Notes: a model not told the origin generated them from the sequence alone. A DNA stretch of 64,000 nucleotides from Bacteroidia bacterium (GCA_040880525.1 JBBDIG010000034.1:56769-120768), one strand, 5' to 3'; shown: positions 1 through 10,082, counted from the first letter of the stretch. Translations and numbers: made by a program.

Positions 1-48
1 GCATTAGTACTCTGAAAATAGATTTGGGTGAGATGCCTGTGCATCCGG

Positions 49-1224
49 TCATATCAGGTTTAGCGCGGCAGCCGCTGATTGTTTTTTAGGTATCGAAAAG
101 TAAAAAGTAGACCCAATTCCTTTCTCTGATTCCAGCCAGATAGTTCCAAAATTTGATTCAACGATCTTCTTTACTACCGCCAGCCCAACTCCCGTATCCT
201 GTGTTTCGTCACGGAAAGAGAGTGTTTGGAATAACTGAAATATTTTCTTGTGATATTTCTTCTCAATGCCTATTCCGTTATCCTTAATGCCAATGATCCA
301 GTGCTTGCCATCTTCTTTGCAAAAAACGCTGATGGCTCCGTTTGCTTTATCGTTAAATTTAATTGCGTTTCCTATCAGGTTTTGAAATACCTGATAGAGC
401 TTTACCCGCTCAAAGGCCAGCACCGGTAAGTCCGGTTGCACCTCCACCTTAATACTGGCAGGCGGTTGTAAATTCTCCAATACTTCTGTAACCAGATCAT
501 TTATGCGCACTTCACATACATCGTGCTTTAACCTGCCCACCTTAGAGTAGTCGAGGATAGCATTAATAAAATCATCCATCCGCACGGAACGATTAATGAT
601 CATTTCAAGCAACTCCCTCCCGTCATTATCCAGTGCGTTTGCATAATCTTTTTGTATCCAGGAGGCCATATTGGAAATAGCTCTCAACGGTGCCTTCAGG
701 TCGTGAGAAACGATATAAGCAAACTGGCGTAGTTCTTCATTGCTCTGCTCCAGCATCAGGTTTTTCTTTTTAATATACTCTTCTGCCATCTTTCGGTCCG
801 TAATATCATAGATCAATGCCAGGCCGCCCATTACGGAGTTTTCTTCATTCATCAAAGGCATCATCTGCGCCTCAAAATAGCCGTTGCGGTTAGGGTATCT
901 GTTTTCAGGTATAACGAGCCGTTCTCCATTAAGAACTTGTGTAAAAATATTTTCATCATATTTTTTATTTAACATAGGAAAAATCTCATGAACAGGTTTT
1001 CCCAATACTTCCATTTTATCAATTCCTGTAAGCACTTCAAGTGTAGGATTCCAGGATGTAATAACTTTTTCCTTATTAAAAGTAAATATGCCATCTACAG
1101 AGTATTTTATGAGACTCCGGGTAATGGCATTTTCAAGCGTTTTTTTATTCTTACTATTATTGTAGTTAATATTTGAGAACTTTTCTTTTATTTCCCCGGC
1201 TTTTTTTAGTTTATCCTGGTTCAT
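49..1224 (-). CDS. PAS-domain sensor histidine kinase
   Basis: A 391-residue cytoplasmic histidine kinase. Seen: a PAS domain at about residues 35-145, a short coiled linker, then a HisKA dimerisation helix with the H-box SHDLKAPLR (phosphorylatable His near residue 174) and an HATPase domain with N-box NLIGNAIKF, G1 DNGIGIE, F-box FQLFQ and G2 GVGLAVV. There is no signal peptide or membrane helix. The first possible codon is a TTG at 1230; I prefer the ATG at 1224. It is the last gene of the chemosensory operon, 28 bases after cheC, with no cognate response regulator beside it apart from the CheY-like protein four genes upstream. A role linked to the chemosensory pathway is inference from position. 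The family is certain; the signal it senses is unknown. Confidence 0.9.
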   Translation of the reverse strand: MNQDKLKKAGEIKEKFSNINYNNSKNKKTLENAITRSLIKYSVDGIFTFNKEKVITSWNPTLEVLTGIDKMEVLGKPVHEIFPMLNKKYDENIFTQVLNGERLVIPENRYPNRNGYFEAQMMPLMNEENSVMGGLALIYDITDRKMAEEYIKKKNLMLEQSNEELRQFAYIVSHDLKAPLRAISNMASWIQKDYANALDNDGRELLEMIINRSVRMDDFINAILDYSKVGRLKHDVCEVRINDLVTEVLENLQPPASIKVEVQPDLPVLAFERVKLYQVFQNLIGNAIKFNDKANGAISVFCKEDGKHWIIGIKDNGIGIEKKYHKKIFQLFQTLSFRDETQDTGVGLAVVKKIVESNFGTIWLESEKGIGSTFYFSIPKKQSAAAALNLI

Positions 1225-1252
1225 AACCAAATTTAATATTTTGTCCGCACAA

Positions 1253-1897
1253 TTAAATTAATTTATTTTTTCTGATCAAAATATGATCCTTTCCAGTCCT
1301 GACTTTCCTTACCATTTTTTCAAATGATTCGGTATTAAATACCAAAATAAGCGGAAACTCCAATACAGAGCGCTCGCTAAGGAAACTGGTATTAACAGTT
1401 AGTACCAAAGGTTGGTTAACCGGAAAATCAAGCACAATGGTTTTTATGCCTTCCATCACATTTTTGGTGGGCGCTTCAGGCGGTGATCCCATTATCTCAA
1501 AACCCATAATGTCAGCTATCTGAGTCAGTACAGCTCCTGTAAGAATATTACTGATTTCCATGAGCAGTGAATCCTGCAATCCGTTGTTCGCTCCTGATGC
1601 GGTATTATGGTCTTTCAGGCATCTTTCAGCTATTTGCTCCACCTGCTCCTGGCGTAAAAGCAGGAACGTCTTGCCCGTCAGGTCTCCCGAAATTTTAGAC
1701 TGGATCAAAGTGTCATTATCCTTAAATCCTTGCTTTATATGTTGCACCTGGAAAAGCTGAAGAATTTTTATATGAGGAACGGTCAGGAGGACCCGCTCAT
1801 GCACAATGGTTGCAAACGAATCTGCAGCCCTTGCCACCCCAATATTCAGGATTTCTCTCAGGATGTCCTTTTCTGCATCATTTATTTCAATAGCCAT
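1253..1897 (-). CDS. cheC: CheC-like CheY-P phosphatase
   Basis: A 214-residue protein of the CheC/FliY/CheX phosphatase class, which removes phosphate from CheY-P. Two copies of the family active-site pattern (D/S)-x3-E-x2-N are visible: D11/E15/N18 in DILREILN and S110/E114/N117 in SLLMEISN. Both therefore appear intact, as in true CheC and unlike one-site paralogues. No CheD, CheB or CheR gene lies in the window, so the usual CheC-CheD adaptation partner is not local. The gene starts 9 bases after the cheA stop and is clearly in the same operon. The C-terminal 40 residues are less recognisable. The family call is strong; its target being the CheY-like protein of this operon is inference. 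Confidence 0.85.
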   Translation of the reverse strand: MAIEINDAEKDILREILNIGVARAADSFATIVHERVLLTVPHIKILQLFQVQHIKQGFKDNDTLIQSKISGDLTGKTFLLLRQEQVEQIAERCLKDHNTASGANNGLQDSLLMEISNILTGAVLTQIADIMGFEIMGSPPEAPTKNVMEGIKTIVLDFPVNQPLVLTVNTSFLSERSVLEFPLILVFNTESFEKMVRKVRTGKDHILIRKNKLI

Positions 1898-1906
1898 CGC
1901 TATAAC

Positions 1907-3544
1907 CTACTTTTTTAAAATATAATCTTTGAGCAATGTCGGAACATCAATGACAAGGCACACTTCACCATTTCCCAACAAAGTAACGCCATTGAACAGA
2001 CTCACCTCCTCAACCGGCTTGGTAAGCGGTTTAACCACAATATCGAGTTGCTTAACAAAATTTTCCACGATGATCCCGAATTTCCGATTGTTGTGATTCA
2101 GGATAATGATGTCCAGAAATATCTTGTTAACCGATTCGCTTTTTTGAGGCTGAACTCCTTCCTTGAAAAAGACATCGCTGATATTGATGAGGGGCAATGA
2201 TTCTCCTTTAACATCGGCAAACAGCACCGAACCCATCCTGTGAAGTTCATCAGGCCGCATCATCACTACGGAATCTATATGGATTAAAGGCAGTGCATAA
2301 TAGCTCTTCCGCACTTCAAAAAGCAAAGCACCCTTAACGGCCAGCGAGGTAGGGAGATACAGGTTGAATACGGTACCTTTCCCCTGTTGTGAACTAATGG
2401 TCATTTTACCGCCCATTGAATCCACTGCATGTTTTACCACATCCAGCCCTACGCCCCGGCCAGAATATTCTGTAAGATCCTTTGAGAGGCTGAACCCGGG
2501 TTCGAGAATGAGTTGAAGAACCTCGGCTTCATTCATCTCGTCCAGTTGCTGTTCCGTTACAAACCCCTTCTTTAGGGCGTGGCTTTGTACGATACCGGCA
2601 TCAATTCCGCGTCCGTCATCCTTTACCTGGATCAGAACGGCATCCCTGACATTCTCTGCATTCAGCCATATTTTAGCAAGCGCAGGTTTCTTCCGTTTCT
2701 TGCGCTCCGTTTTATTCTCCACGCCATGAACAATAGCATTGCGCACCAGGTGCAGCAGAGAATCGGTCATGATCTGCAAAATATTCCTGTCTATTTTAAT
2801 ATCCTGGCCGGAGATGTCCAATTCCACTTCCTTGCCCTCGATCCCCGAAATATCCCGCACAATGCGCGGAAATTTATTAAATAAAAACCCCACGTTTACC
2901 AGGCGGGCTTCCATTACATCCTGCTGAATTTCATTGGTAATTCGATACAGATGGGCTGATACGGTTTTCAGCGGTTCGTCATCAAGTTCCTTAGCAAGCT
3001 GCAGTATTCTCTCCCGGTCTATCATTAGCTCGCCCACGAGATTCATCAGGTTATCCAATTTTTTAATGGGAATATGGATAAGTTCAGAAAGTGCAATATT
3101 CTGGGAGCGCACATAATAGCTTTCTTCCACCTTCTGGTGTTGCAACTCCTCCTTGTTCAGGATCTTGTCCAGTTGGATGCTAAGATGAGATAGCTGATCC
3201 TGATGCACTAATTTTCCTGAAGGTTTGTCAATCTGCCTGATGATCTTTCCCAGAGCATCCAGGCCCTGGAACAGGACATCCACGACTTGTCCTTTAAAAG
3301 CTATCTCCTTATTTCTAATGGCACTGAAAATACTTTCCTGCTTGTGGGCCAGCGTAGAAAGCTCCATGAAACCCATTGCTTTTGCATTTGCCTTTAGATT
3401 ATGTAACAAGCGGAATACTTCAGCCAACAGCTTTTGATTTGCCGGTTTTTTTTCAAGCTCAACCAAATGCCTGCTGAGAAGATCAAACTCTTCCAGGGAT
3501 TCAGCCATGAAAATTTCAAGATATTCCTTCTCTTTAAGATCCAT
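1907..3544 (-). CDS. cheA: CheA-type chemotaxis histidine kinase
   Basis: A 545-residue CheA homologue. Domains in order: an N-terminal Hpt (P1) helix bundle with candidate phospho-His H48 in the sequence LLHNLKANAK; a linker too short for a typical P2 domain; a P3 dimerisation segment near residues 160-230; a CheA-type ATPase (P4) with LVRNAIVHG, DDGRGID and GRGVGLDVV; and a CheW-like P5 domain at about residues 400-540. In most CheA proteins the phospho-His is followed by (T/S)xKG; here the glycine is replaced by alanine (HNLKA). The gene follows the CheY-like regulator by 8 bases and precedes cheC by 9. It should phosphorylate that regulator after stimulation by the MCP/CheW complex. Confident family call. 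Confidence 0.92.
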   Translation of the reverse strand: MDLKEKEYLEIFMAESLEEFDLLSRHLVELEKKPANQKLLAEVFRLLHNLKANAKAMGFMELSTLAHKQESIFSAIRNKEIAFKGQVVDVLFQGLDALGKIIRQIDKPSGKLVHQDQLSHLSIQLDKILNKEELQHQKVEESYYVRSQNIALSELIHIPIKKLDNLMNLVGELMIDRERILQLAKELDDEPLKTVSAHLYRITNEIQQDVMEARLVNVGFLFNKFPRIVRDISGIEGKEVELDISGQDIKIDRNILQIMTDSLLHLVRNAIVHGVENKTERKKRKKPALAKIWLNAENVRDAVLIQVKDDGRGIDAGIVQSHALKKGFVTEQQLDEMNEAEVLQLILEPGFSLSKDLTEYSGRGVGLDVVKHAVDSMGGKMTISSQQGKGTVFNLYLPTSLAVKGALLFEVRKSYYALPLIHIDSVVMMRPDELHRMGSVLFADVKGESLPLINISDVFFKEGVQPQKSESVNKIFLDIIILNHNNRKFGIIVENFVKQLDIVVKPLTKPVEEVSLFNGVTLLGNGEVCLVIDVPTLLKDYILKK

Positions 3545-3552
3545 GGGAATAT

Positions 3553-3924
3553 TTAATCATTCTGGTCGAGTACGTTTTTCATAATGCTTTGCACCTTCTC
3601 TTCTGAAAAAGGTTTGATAATGTAGGCAAGCGCGCCAAGTGCCAGGGCCTCATCCACCACTGATTCCTGCCCTACTGCACTTACCATCACTACTTTTAAA
3701 CTGGTATTGGATTTTCTGATTTCTCTCAGCACTTCCAGCCCTGTATTGTCAGGTAATATTACATCCAGCGTAACGACATCAGGTGAGTATTCTCTTATAT
3801 ATTCCAAAGCCGATTCAGCGTTTGCCGCCTCTCCGATCACATCATAGCCGGCATCTAAAAGGATATTCTTCAATATTGTTCTCATATAAAATGAGTCATC
3901 CACCACCAAAATCCTATGTGCCAT
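3553..3924 (-). CDS. cheY: CheY-like single-domain response regulator
   Basis: A 123-residue stand-alone receiver domain with no output domain. Visible: the acidic pair D9-D10, phospho-acceptor D54 (VTLDVILPD), the switch residue S82 (MVSA) and conserved K104 in IKPF. Its place between cheW and cheA, followed by a CheC phosphatase, argues that it is the diffusible output of the CheA kinase. A gliding Bacteroidota organism without flagella would need a target other than FliM; no flagellar gene is seen here, so the target is unknown. The start ATG at 3924 follows cheW by 22 bases. Confidence 0.9.
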   Translation of the reverse strand: MAHRILVVDDSFYMRTILKNILLDAGYDVIGEAANAESALEYIREYSPDVVTLDVILPDNTGLEVLREIRKSNTSLKVVMVSAVGQESVVDEALALGALAYIIKPFSEEKVQSIMKNVLDQND

Positions 3925-3946
3925 TTGAAGTTTTTAATTATTTTAA

Positions 3947-4459
3947 TTAAAACATTTCCTTAACCATTTTAGCCCCTACCACTTTATTAATATCTAAAAT
4001 AATTATTAACTGTTCATTTACTTTTCCAATTCCTTCAATAAAATTCTGGTCAATATTAAAATCCCTGAAAAAGCCTGGCGTACGGTCAATCTTGCTTAGC
4101 GGAATAGCAAGCGACTGGGGCATTTTAGGAACAATGATCCCTAGCGGATATTCGTCAAAATCAATGACCAGCGTAAAGGATTTGAGAATTTGCTCTTCGT
4201 CAAGCGAGGATTGAAGCCCAAACCGTTTTTCAATATCCATGATGGCCACAATGTCTCCCCGGATATTTGCCACGCCCCTGATATATTCCGGGCTCCGTGG
4301 CATTTTGGATATGGGAGGAGTTACGGTTACTTCCTTTACCCGCTGAATTTTGATGCCATATTCTTCGTCTCCAAGGATAAAAACGATCAGGAAAATTTCT
4401 TCATCCTGAATTTTTTTCCCTTTAGCCGGTGCCCGTTCACTGACAACACGTTCTGCCAT
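3947..4459 (-). CDS. cheW: CheW coupling protein
   Basis: A 170-residue CheW-domain protein that couples chemoreceptors to CheA. Visible family features: the start of the CheW fold (FLIVFILGDEEYGI), VKEVTVTPPISKMPRSPEYIRG near residues 43-64 and NIRGDIVAIMDIEKRFG, all matching the two five-stranded subdomains. An extra basic and acidic N-terminus of about 20 residues precedes the domain. Its ATG overlaps the stop of the poly-HAMP receptor by one base (TAATG), so the two are probably translationally coupled, as expected if receptor and coupler are made in proportion. High confidence. Confidence 0.93.
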   Translation of the reverse strand: MAERVVSERAPAKGKKIQDEEIFLIVFILGDEEYGIKIQRVKEVTVTPPISKMPRSPEYIRGVANIRGDIVAIMDIEKRFGLQSSLDEEQILKSFTLVIDFDEYPLGIIVPKMPQSLAIPLSKIDRTPGFFRDFNIDQNFIEGIGKVNEQLIIILDINKVVGAKMVKEMF

Positions 4460-7400
4460 TATTCCTTCTTTTTATGATTAGAATTAGAAGATTGGTTAGC
4501 CGAATTTTCAGAACCCGTTGTTCTTCCGCTCCGGGATTGATTGCCGTTTTTGCTTTTCGCAGATGATTTTATGCTGCTGCCACTTTTACTATTTGTTTTT
4601 TGAGACGATTGCTTTTTGTCATATTCCTGCTGTTGCATTTTGTTTTTAAGCAGCATATTCTCCGATTGTTTCAGGGTGGATTGATAAAACCTGCCCCCGG
4701 AACCATGCTCCTGTTTAGCTTTCATATCCCTTTTGCGCTGGCGGAGGAGTGATGCTCTTCTTGCTTCATTGGCATTCTGCAGTTTGAAGGCAGAAATTGA
4801 AATCTGCAATTCATCCGCAATCACATTAAGGTTTTGGCTGCTCATGGTCAATTCCTCCATAGAACCTGATAATTGTTGAGCGGTTCCTGCTACCTCGTTG
4901 GTGCCGGATGCTGTTTGTTCGGCAATGGCCACCACCTCTTCCACGTATTTCACTACATCGCTGATACTGGCCTTCTGAACCTCTGTGGCGCCAAGAATGT
5001 CTTGCGTAGTTCTGAGGGTTTCCTCACTGGAATCAGCAATGTTCTTAAATGCATCGGATGCCTGGAAAGTGGCGTTCTTTCCTTTGTCCACCCTCTCCAC
5101 CATCGTGGAAATAGCTGTGGATGCAGATGTGGTATCTTTTTTCACATACTCAACAAGGGCTTCAATCTCACTGGCCGATTTTCGGGAACTCTCTGCCAGT
5201 TTCCTGATCTCCTCTGCCACTACAGCGAAGCCTTTACCTGCTTCGCCAGCACGTGCTGCTTCAATGGCCGCATTAAGTGCCAGCAGGTTGGTTTGGGCAG
5301 CAATATCGGTGATCACACCCAGGGAGTTGGAAATTTGCTGCGAACGGGAACTCAACACCTCAATGGTTTTCACTGCGAGTGTTGCCGAGCTTGATATTTC
5401 CTCGATATTTTTTACCACCTCTGAAACGGTTTTAAGCCCGAGCTGAGAAGTTTCTTCACCGAGGGTTGCAGCCTTGTTCACAATGTCAGCTTTGTCTGCC
5501 GTTTCATCCGTAAGCTGCATGATCTCTTCAATCAGCTTAAATGCCTGATCCGTTTTAAGCGCCTGATTCTGGGCGCCTTCCGCCATTTGTTGCATTGCAA
5601 GCGCCACGTTAACGGTGGCAGTATTCATCTCAATTCCTTTCTGCGCCATTTCTTCAGATGATCCGCCTACGATCAGGGAGCTTTCATTGATCTCACCCAA
5701 CAGCGAGTTGAGGTTATTCACGGCCACATTCAGTGCCTGGGCCATCACCAGAATATCTCCTGCGGTCTTCACCTCCACCTTTTGGGTCAGGTCTCCTTCT
5801 GAAATTGCCCTTACCACGCGGCTTACTTCCAGCACCGGAGTTACAATGGATTCGAGAAGGTCATTCAGCGTGTCCACAATTTCTTTCCAGCTACCGCTCA
5901 CTCCCTGCAATGTAGCGCGCTCGGTAAGCTTTCCTTCTTCTCCGGCTACTTTAGCCACACGGCTTACTTCATTGGCAAGCCGGTTAAGGTCTACCACCAT
6001 TGAGTTGATAGTTTCAGCCAGTTCGGCTACCTCGCCTTTGGCCTCCAACTTCAGGCTTTGCGTCAAATCCCCTTTGGATACTGCTGTTACCACCTTGATA
6101 ATTCCCCGCACCTGCATCGTAAGGTTATTGGCCATTATATTCACGTTGAAGGTGAGCTGTTTCCAGACGCCTTCCACATTAGGAACTGTTGCCTGGCCGC
6201 CAAGCTTACCTTCCGTACCTACTTCGCGTGCAACCCGTGTTACCTCATTGGCGAAAATATTCAGTGAGTCAACCATCTGGTTAATATGCTCCTTCAATTC
6301 CAGGATCTCACCTTTTACATCTACGGTAATTTTCTGTGTCAGGTCGCCTTTAGCTACGGCTGTTACCACATTCGCAATTTCACGCACCTGAAGGGTGAGG
6401 TTTGCGGCCATGGTATTTACGTTGTCCGTGAGTTCTTTCCAGGTTCCTTCCACGTTTGGCACTTTGGCCTGTCCGCCAAGGTTTCCTTCCGTTCCTACCT
6501 CGCGGGCCACACGGGTTACTTCCCCGGCAAAAATGTTCAGCGAGTTCACCATCTGGTTTATGCTGTTCTTGAGTTCGAGGATCTCTCCTTTTACGTCCAC
6601 GGTGATCTTCTGAGTGAGATCACCCCGCGCAACAGCCGTGGCAACATGTGCAATGTCCCGCACCTGCAATGTCAGGTTGCTGGCCATTGTATTTACATTA
6701 TCAGTAAGCTCTTTCCATGTTCCTTCTACTTTAGGTACGTTGGCCTGACCACCAAGTTTTCCTTCGGTACCCACCTCACGGGCTACACGGGTTACTTCCC
6801 CGGCAAAAATGTTCAGCGAGTCTACCATCTGGTTCAGGATGTTTTTCAATTCAAGCAACTCCCCTTTTACGTCTACCGTTATCTTTTGCGTCAGGTCACC
6901 GCGTGCTACTGCTGTAGCAACATCGGCAATATCCCGCACCTGAACAGTTAGATTGCTAGCCATTGTATTCACATTGTCAGTAAGTTCCTTCCAGACTCCG
7001 GCAACGTCAGGTACATTTGCCTGTCCCCCAAGCCTGCCTTCCGTCCCTACTTCGCGCGCTACGCGGGTTACTTCCTTCGCAAAAATGTTCAGCGAGTTCA
7101 CCATTTGGTTCAGGTTGTCTTTGAGATCTGCGATTTCCCCTTTCACGTCTACCGTGATCTTTTGGGTGAGGTCTCCTCTTGCCACTGCTGTTGCCACGTT
7201 TGCAATATCCCGTACCTGTACGGTAAGGTTACTGGCCATTGTATTTACATTATCGGTGAGTTCTTTCCATGTTCCGGCTACGTTGGGCACTTTAGCCTGG
7301 CCTCCAAGATTACCTTCCGTTCCTACCTCCCTGGCCACCCGTGTTACTTCATTCGCGAAGATGTTGAGTGAATCCACCATTTCATTGATATTCTCCTTTA

Positions 7401-9030
7401 GTTCCAGGATTTCGCCCTTCGCATCCACTTTGATCTTTTGAGTCAAGTCCCCCTTTGCAACCGCTGTGGATACATTTGCAATATCCCGCACCTGGCTGGT
7501 GAGATTGCTGGCCATGGTGTTTACGTTGTCGGTGAGTTCTTTCCAGGTCCCGGCTACGTTGGGCACTTTGGCCTGTCCTCCGAGCTTTCCTTCTGTACCA
7601 ACCTCGCGTGCAACACGGGTTACCTCACCGGCAAAAATGTTCAGCGAGTCCACCATCTGGTTGATGATGTCTTTGAGTTCTAATATTTCACCTTTTACGT
7701 TTACGGTAATTTTTTGGGTCAGGTCTCCTTTGGCCACTGCAGTTGCTACGTTCGCAATATCCCGCACCTGCAGCGTGAGGTTGCTGGCCATCGTATTCAC
7801 ATTATGTGTCAGTTCTTTCCAGGTTCCTTCCACTTTGGGCACGTTTGCCTGCCCTCCGAGTTTTCCCTCTGTTCCTACTTCCAGGGCTACACGGGTTACC
7901 TCATCTGCAAAAATGTTCAGCGAGTCCACCATCTGGTTGATGATATTCTTTAGTTCCAGGATCTCTCCTTTTACGTTTACAGTGATCTTTTGAGTAAGAT
8001 CGCCTTTAGCCACTGCTGTTGCCACGTTGGCAATATCCCGCACCTGGCTGGTAAGGTTGCTGCCCATCGTATTTACGTTGTCCGTGAGTTCTTTCCAAAC
8101 CCCCGCTACATTCGGCACATTAGCCTGGCTGCCAAGTTTACCTTCGGTTCCTACCTCACGGGCCACGCGGGTAACCTCACCGGCAAAAATGTTGAGCGAG
8201 TCCACCATCTGATTGATGTTCTCCTTGAGCTGTAATATTTCTCCCCGCACCTCCACCGTTACCTTCTGCGTAAGATCACCCTTCGCAACGGAGGTGGCAA
8301 CATTAGCAATATCCCGTACCTGGCTGGTAAGGTTGCTTGCCATTATATTCACATTATCTGTCAGTTCCTTCCATATCCCGGCAACATTAGGTACTGACGC
8401 CTGGCCGCCCAGTTTTCCTTCTGTACCTACTTCGCGGGCTACGCGGGTAACCTCACCGGCAAATATCTTCAGGTTATCTATGGTGCGGTTGATGGTTTCC
8501 GCCATCACCCTGAAATCGCCCGTTACCGGAATTTCAAAGTTCTTATCAAGATTACCTTTGCTGATATTGGTAAGTACTTTTCCCACTTCAAGTACCGGCA
8601 CCGCAATAGAATCTACCAGACCATTGATATTATTGATCATATCCTTCCAGAATCCGGAAGCATTTTCGACTGAAGCGCGGGCCGTGAGGTTACCTTCCAC
8701 ACCCGCTACCTTAGATATACGCGATACTTCGCCACCCACACCCCCGATCATCTCCACCATCGAGTTGTATGCTTCAGCTATCTCAGCGAAAATGTCATCA
8801 TTCTCTTTGGTGAGCCTAACGGATATATCGCCTTTCTTAAAAGCATCGAGGGCAAAAAGGACTTTGTTTAACTGGTTCAGTGTGTACTCTTTATTATCGA
8901 GCATGTCTGTGTTCAGAAATTTAGTACGTGCCGGCTGATGCCCGACCCGCTTTTGCACACCATCTTCCGGTAGATCTTTAGCTGCCAACTTCTCACTTTC
9001 AGGTGTTTCAGGTGTTTTTCTTTTATTCAT
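4459..9030 (-). CDS. Soluble poly-HAMP methyl-accepting chemotaxis protein
   Basis: A 1523-residue chemoreceptor without signal peptide or any hydrophobic segment long enough to span the membrane, so probably cytoplasmic. Residues 1-60 are polar and low in recognisable structure. A HAMP-like half unit (about 58-95) is followed by 11 tandem units of 92 residues (about 100-1111), each with EVxRVAxxxGxEGxL, WKxLxxNVN, a GDLT or GNLD turn and LNxMVxxLxxFA. The signalling domain follows, with its conserved hairpin tip near residues 1243-1275 ([19 protein letters not shown]). The C-terminal ~110 residues are a basic Ser/Gln/Asn/Lys-rich tail with no CheR-docking pentapeptide. The repeat resembles the 90-residue poly-HAMP units of fungal group III (Nik1-type) kinases. 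No separate ligand-binding domain is visible. First gene of the chemosensory operon. Confidence 0.93.
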   Translation of the reverse strand: MNKRKTPETPESEKLAAKDLPEDGVQKRVGHQPARTKFLNTDMLDNKEYTLNQLNKVLFALDAFKKGDISVRLTKENDDIFAEIAEAYNSMVEMIGGVGGEVSRISKVAGVEGNLTARASVENASGFWKDMINNINGLVDSIAVPVLEVGKVLTNISKGNLDKNFEIPVTGDFRVMAETINRTIDNLKIFAGEVTRVAREVGTEGKLGGQASVPNVAGIWKELTDNVNIMASNLTSQVRDIANVATSVAKGDLTQKVTVEVRGEILQLKENINQMVDSLNIFAGEVTRVAREVGTEGKLGSQANVPNVAGVWKELTDNVNTMGSNLTSQVRDIANVATAVAKGDLTQKITVNVKGEILELKNIINQMVDSLNIFADEVTRVALEVGTEGKLGGQANVPKVEGTWKELTHNVNTMASNLTLQVRDIANVATAVAKGDLTQKITVNVKGEILELKDIINQMVDSLNIFAGEVTRVAREVGTEGKLGGQAKVPNVAGTWKELTDNVNTMASNLTSQVRDIANVSTAVAKGDLTQKIKVDAKGEILELKENINEMVDSLNIFANEVTRVAREVGTEGNLGGQAKVPNVAGTWKELTDNVNTMASNLTVQVRDIANVATAVARGDLTQKITVDVKGEIADLKDNLNQMVNSLNIFAKEVTRVAREVGTEGRLGGQANVPDVAGVWKELTDNVNTMASNLTVQVRDIADVATAVARGDLTQKITVDVKGELLELKNILNQMVDSLNIFAGEVTRVAREVGTEGKLGGQANVPKVEGTWKELTDNVNTMASNLTLQVRDIAHVATAVARGDLTQKITVDVKGEILELKNSINQMVNSLNIFAGEVTRVAREVGTEGNLGGQAKVPNVEGTWKELTDNVNTMAANLTLQVREIANVVTAVAKGDLTQKITVDVKGEILELKEHINQMVDSLNIFANEVTRVAREVGTEGKLGGQATVPNVEGVWKQLTFNVNIMANNLTMQVRGIIKVVTAVSKGDLTQSLKLEAKGEVAELAETINSMVVDLNRLANEVSRVAKVAGEEGKLTERATLQGVSGSWKEIVDTLNDLLESIVTPVLEVSRVVRAISEGDLTQKVEVKTAGDILVMAQALNVAVNNLNSLLGEINESSLIVGGSSEEMAQKGIEMNTATVNVALAMQQMAEGAQNQALKTDQAFKLIEEIMQLTDETADKADIVNKAATLGEETSQLGLKTVSEVVKNIEEISSSATLAVKTIEVLSSRSQQISNSLGVITDIAAQTNLLALNAAIEAARAGEAGKGFAVVAEEIRKLAESSRKSASEIEALVEYVKKDTTSASTAISTMVERVDKGKNATFQASDAFKNIADSSEETLRTTQDILGATEVQKASISDVVKYVEEVVAIAEQTASGTNEVAGTAQQLSGSMEELTMSSQNLNVIADELQISISAFKLQNANEARRASLLRQRKRDMKAKQEHGSGGRFYQSTLKQSENMLLKNKMQQQEYDKKQSSQKTNSKSGSSIKSSAKSKNGNQSRSGRTTGSENSANQSSNSNHKKKE
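5697..8733 (-). repeat. Eleven tandem 276-bp coding repeats (poly-HAMP array)
   Basis: The receptor gene contains 11 consecutive in-frame units of 92 codons (276 bp). Units 2-10 are the most alike at protein level; units 1 and 11 are divergent and cap the array. Between units only a few positions vary, for example GKLGGQA against GNLGGQA and [11 protein letters not shown] against [11 protein letters not shown]. The similarity at DNA level also creates many long spurious open frames on the opposite strand. Confidence 0.92.
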
Positions 9031-9548
9031 CTTAATTGAAGATTTAAACTTTGTAACGGGAAATTTTTACATTCAAAAAAAGACAGATTTATGCTAACAA
9101 TCATTTGTTCATCTTGTTAAAAGTTCTGCCAGGTTTAAACAGCAATTCCCGGAGTGAAAAACAGGGGTAACTCCTGAATTTAAACTGTTCCGGGCAAGGC
9201 AAGAAACTTAATCAAGGCATTACAAGATTAAAGAAAAAACTTTATTCAGGGCATCTATATGCTGAAATTTATAAATATTCTAATCTACTTTTTAAACCCG
9301 TGCGATGAAATAAAACCTTTCTTACAGGTAATTAATATTTAAAATATCAGCGTAGAAAAACTAAACAGGCGGTGCTTTAAGTGCGGAATGACAGGACGAT
9401 GATCTATCCCTCAAAAGTTTTGGAATACCTTATTTTTTTGAACCGACAGGTAATTAACCGGAATTTATACATGTTCCTGATTGAAGTCTGGAGGCGCGAC
9501 TTCAAGGTAGCGGAATAATCAACCAACCCCAGGGAACTGTGGTAATGC
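9031..9548. other. Gene-free interval upstream of the chemosensory operon
   Basis: About 520 AT-rich bases between two minus-strand genes. It should hold the promoter of the poly-HAMP operon, but I see no convincing consensus. A 65-codon open frame at 9404-9601 overlaps the TPR gene and has no family resemblance, so it is not called. A weak dyad (GGAGT / ACTCC) sits near 9150-9170. Confidence 0.5.
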
Positions 9549-10082
9549 CTATTTCTTTTGGTTTCCGTGTTCGCGCTGGTCAAGGAGCAGCTCCAGCTCA
9601 ATTAATTTCTGCTGAAGATTTTCCTTATGCGGCAGTTCTTGCGCCTTGTGCAATTGAATACGTGATTCACTGATCCTTCCCAGATCGAAGTTGGCGCCTG
9701 CCAATCCAAAATGTGCAATAGCACGGTCATGTTCCGTTTTAATACCGGCTTCAAGTGCCTGCTGAAGCTGAAGAATGGCCGGCTTTGGATGATCATTATG
9801 CAACTCATAAAACCCCCGCATAAAATGAAAATAGGCCCGGTTAGCACCTTTGAGCTTCTCGGGTTCTTTTATTTCCAGTAAAATCTTGTTGGCACTTTCA
9901 ATGTCTCCCCTCCGGAACTTGCGGAAGGCGCTCCACACATTGCTGAAATGAAGAAACCCCAGCGCCAGCAGAAGTGATACGAACACCAACAGGCCACCAA
10001 TCAGCCATTGCTCATTCATGAGATCATAGAATGCCCACAGCGCCAGGCCAGCAACAATTGCAATTCGTATATAACGGTTCAT
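9549..10082 (-). CDS. Small TPR-type membrane protein
   Basis: A 177-residue protein when started at the ATG at 10082 (MNRYIRIAIV); an in-frame start at 10103 would add seven residues. Two adjacent hydrophobic helices (about residues 5-22 and 27-46) anchor it in the membrane. The remainder is helical and cytoplasmic or periplasmic, with TPR-like features: AYFHFMRGFYELH, then ILQLQQALEAG and AIAHFGLAGANFDLG. No catalytic motif is visible. Similar small two-helix TPR proteins are common in Bacteroidota without an assigned function. It is a single gene with no close neighbour on its strand. Confidence 0.7.
   Translation of the reverse strand: MNRYIRIAIVAGLALWAFYDLMNEQWLIGGLLVFVSLLLALGFLHFSNVWSAFRKFRRGDIESANKILLEIKEPEKLKGANRAYFHFMRGFYELHNDHPKPAILQLQQALEAGIKTEHDRAIAHFGLAGANFDLGRISESRIQLHKAQELPHKENLQQKLIELELLLDQREHGNQKK

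Noticed and set aside
5697..8733. Tandem repeats considered as CRISPR or satellite DNA
   Set aside because: The unit is 276 bp, in frame and protein-coding throughout, with no spacers.
4873..8938. Many long plus-strand open frames opposite the chemoreceptor gene
   Set aside because: They are antisense shadows created by the repeated HAMP codons; their Ser/Thr/Ile/Pro-rich translations are repetitive and match no family.
9404..9601. 65-codon minus-strand open frame
   Set aside because: Overlaps the end of the TPR gene, no start context or family resemblance.
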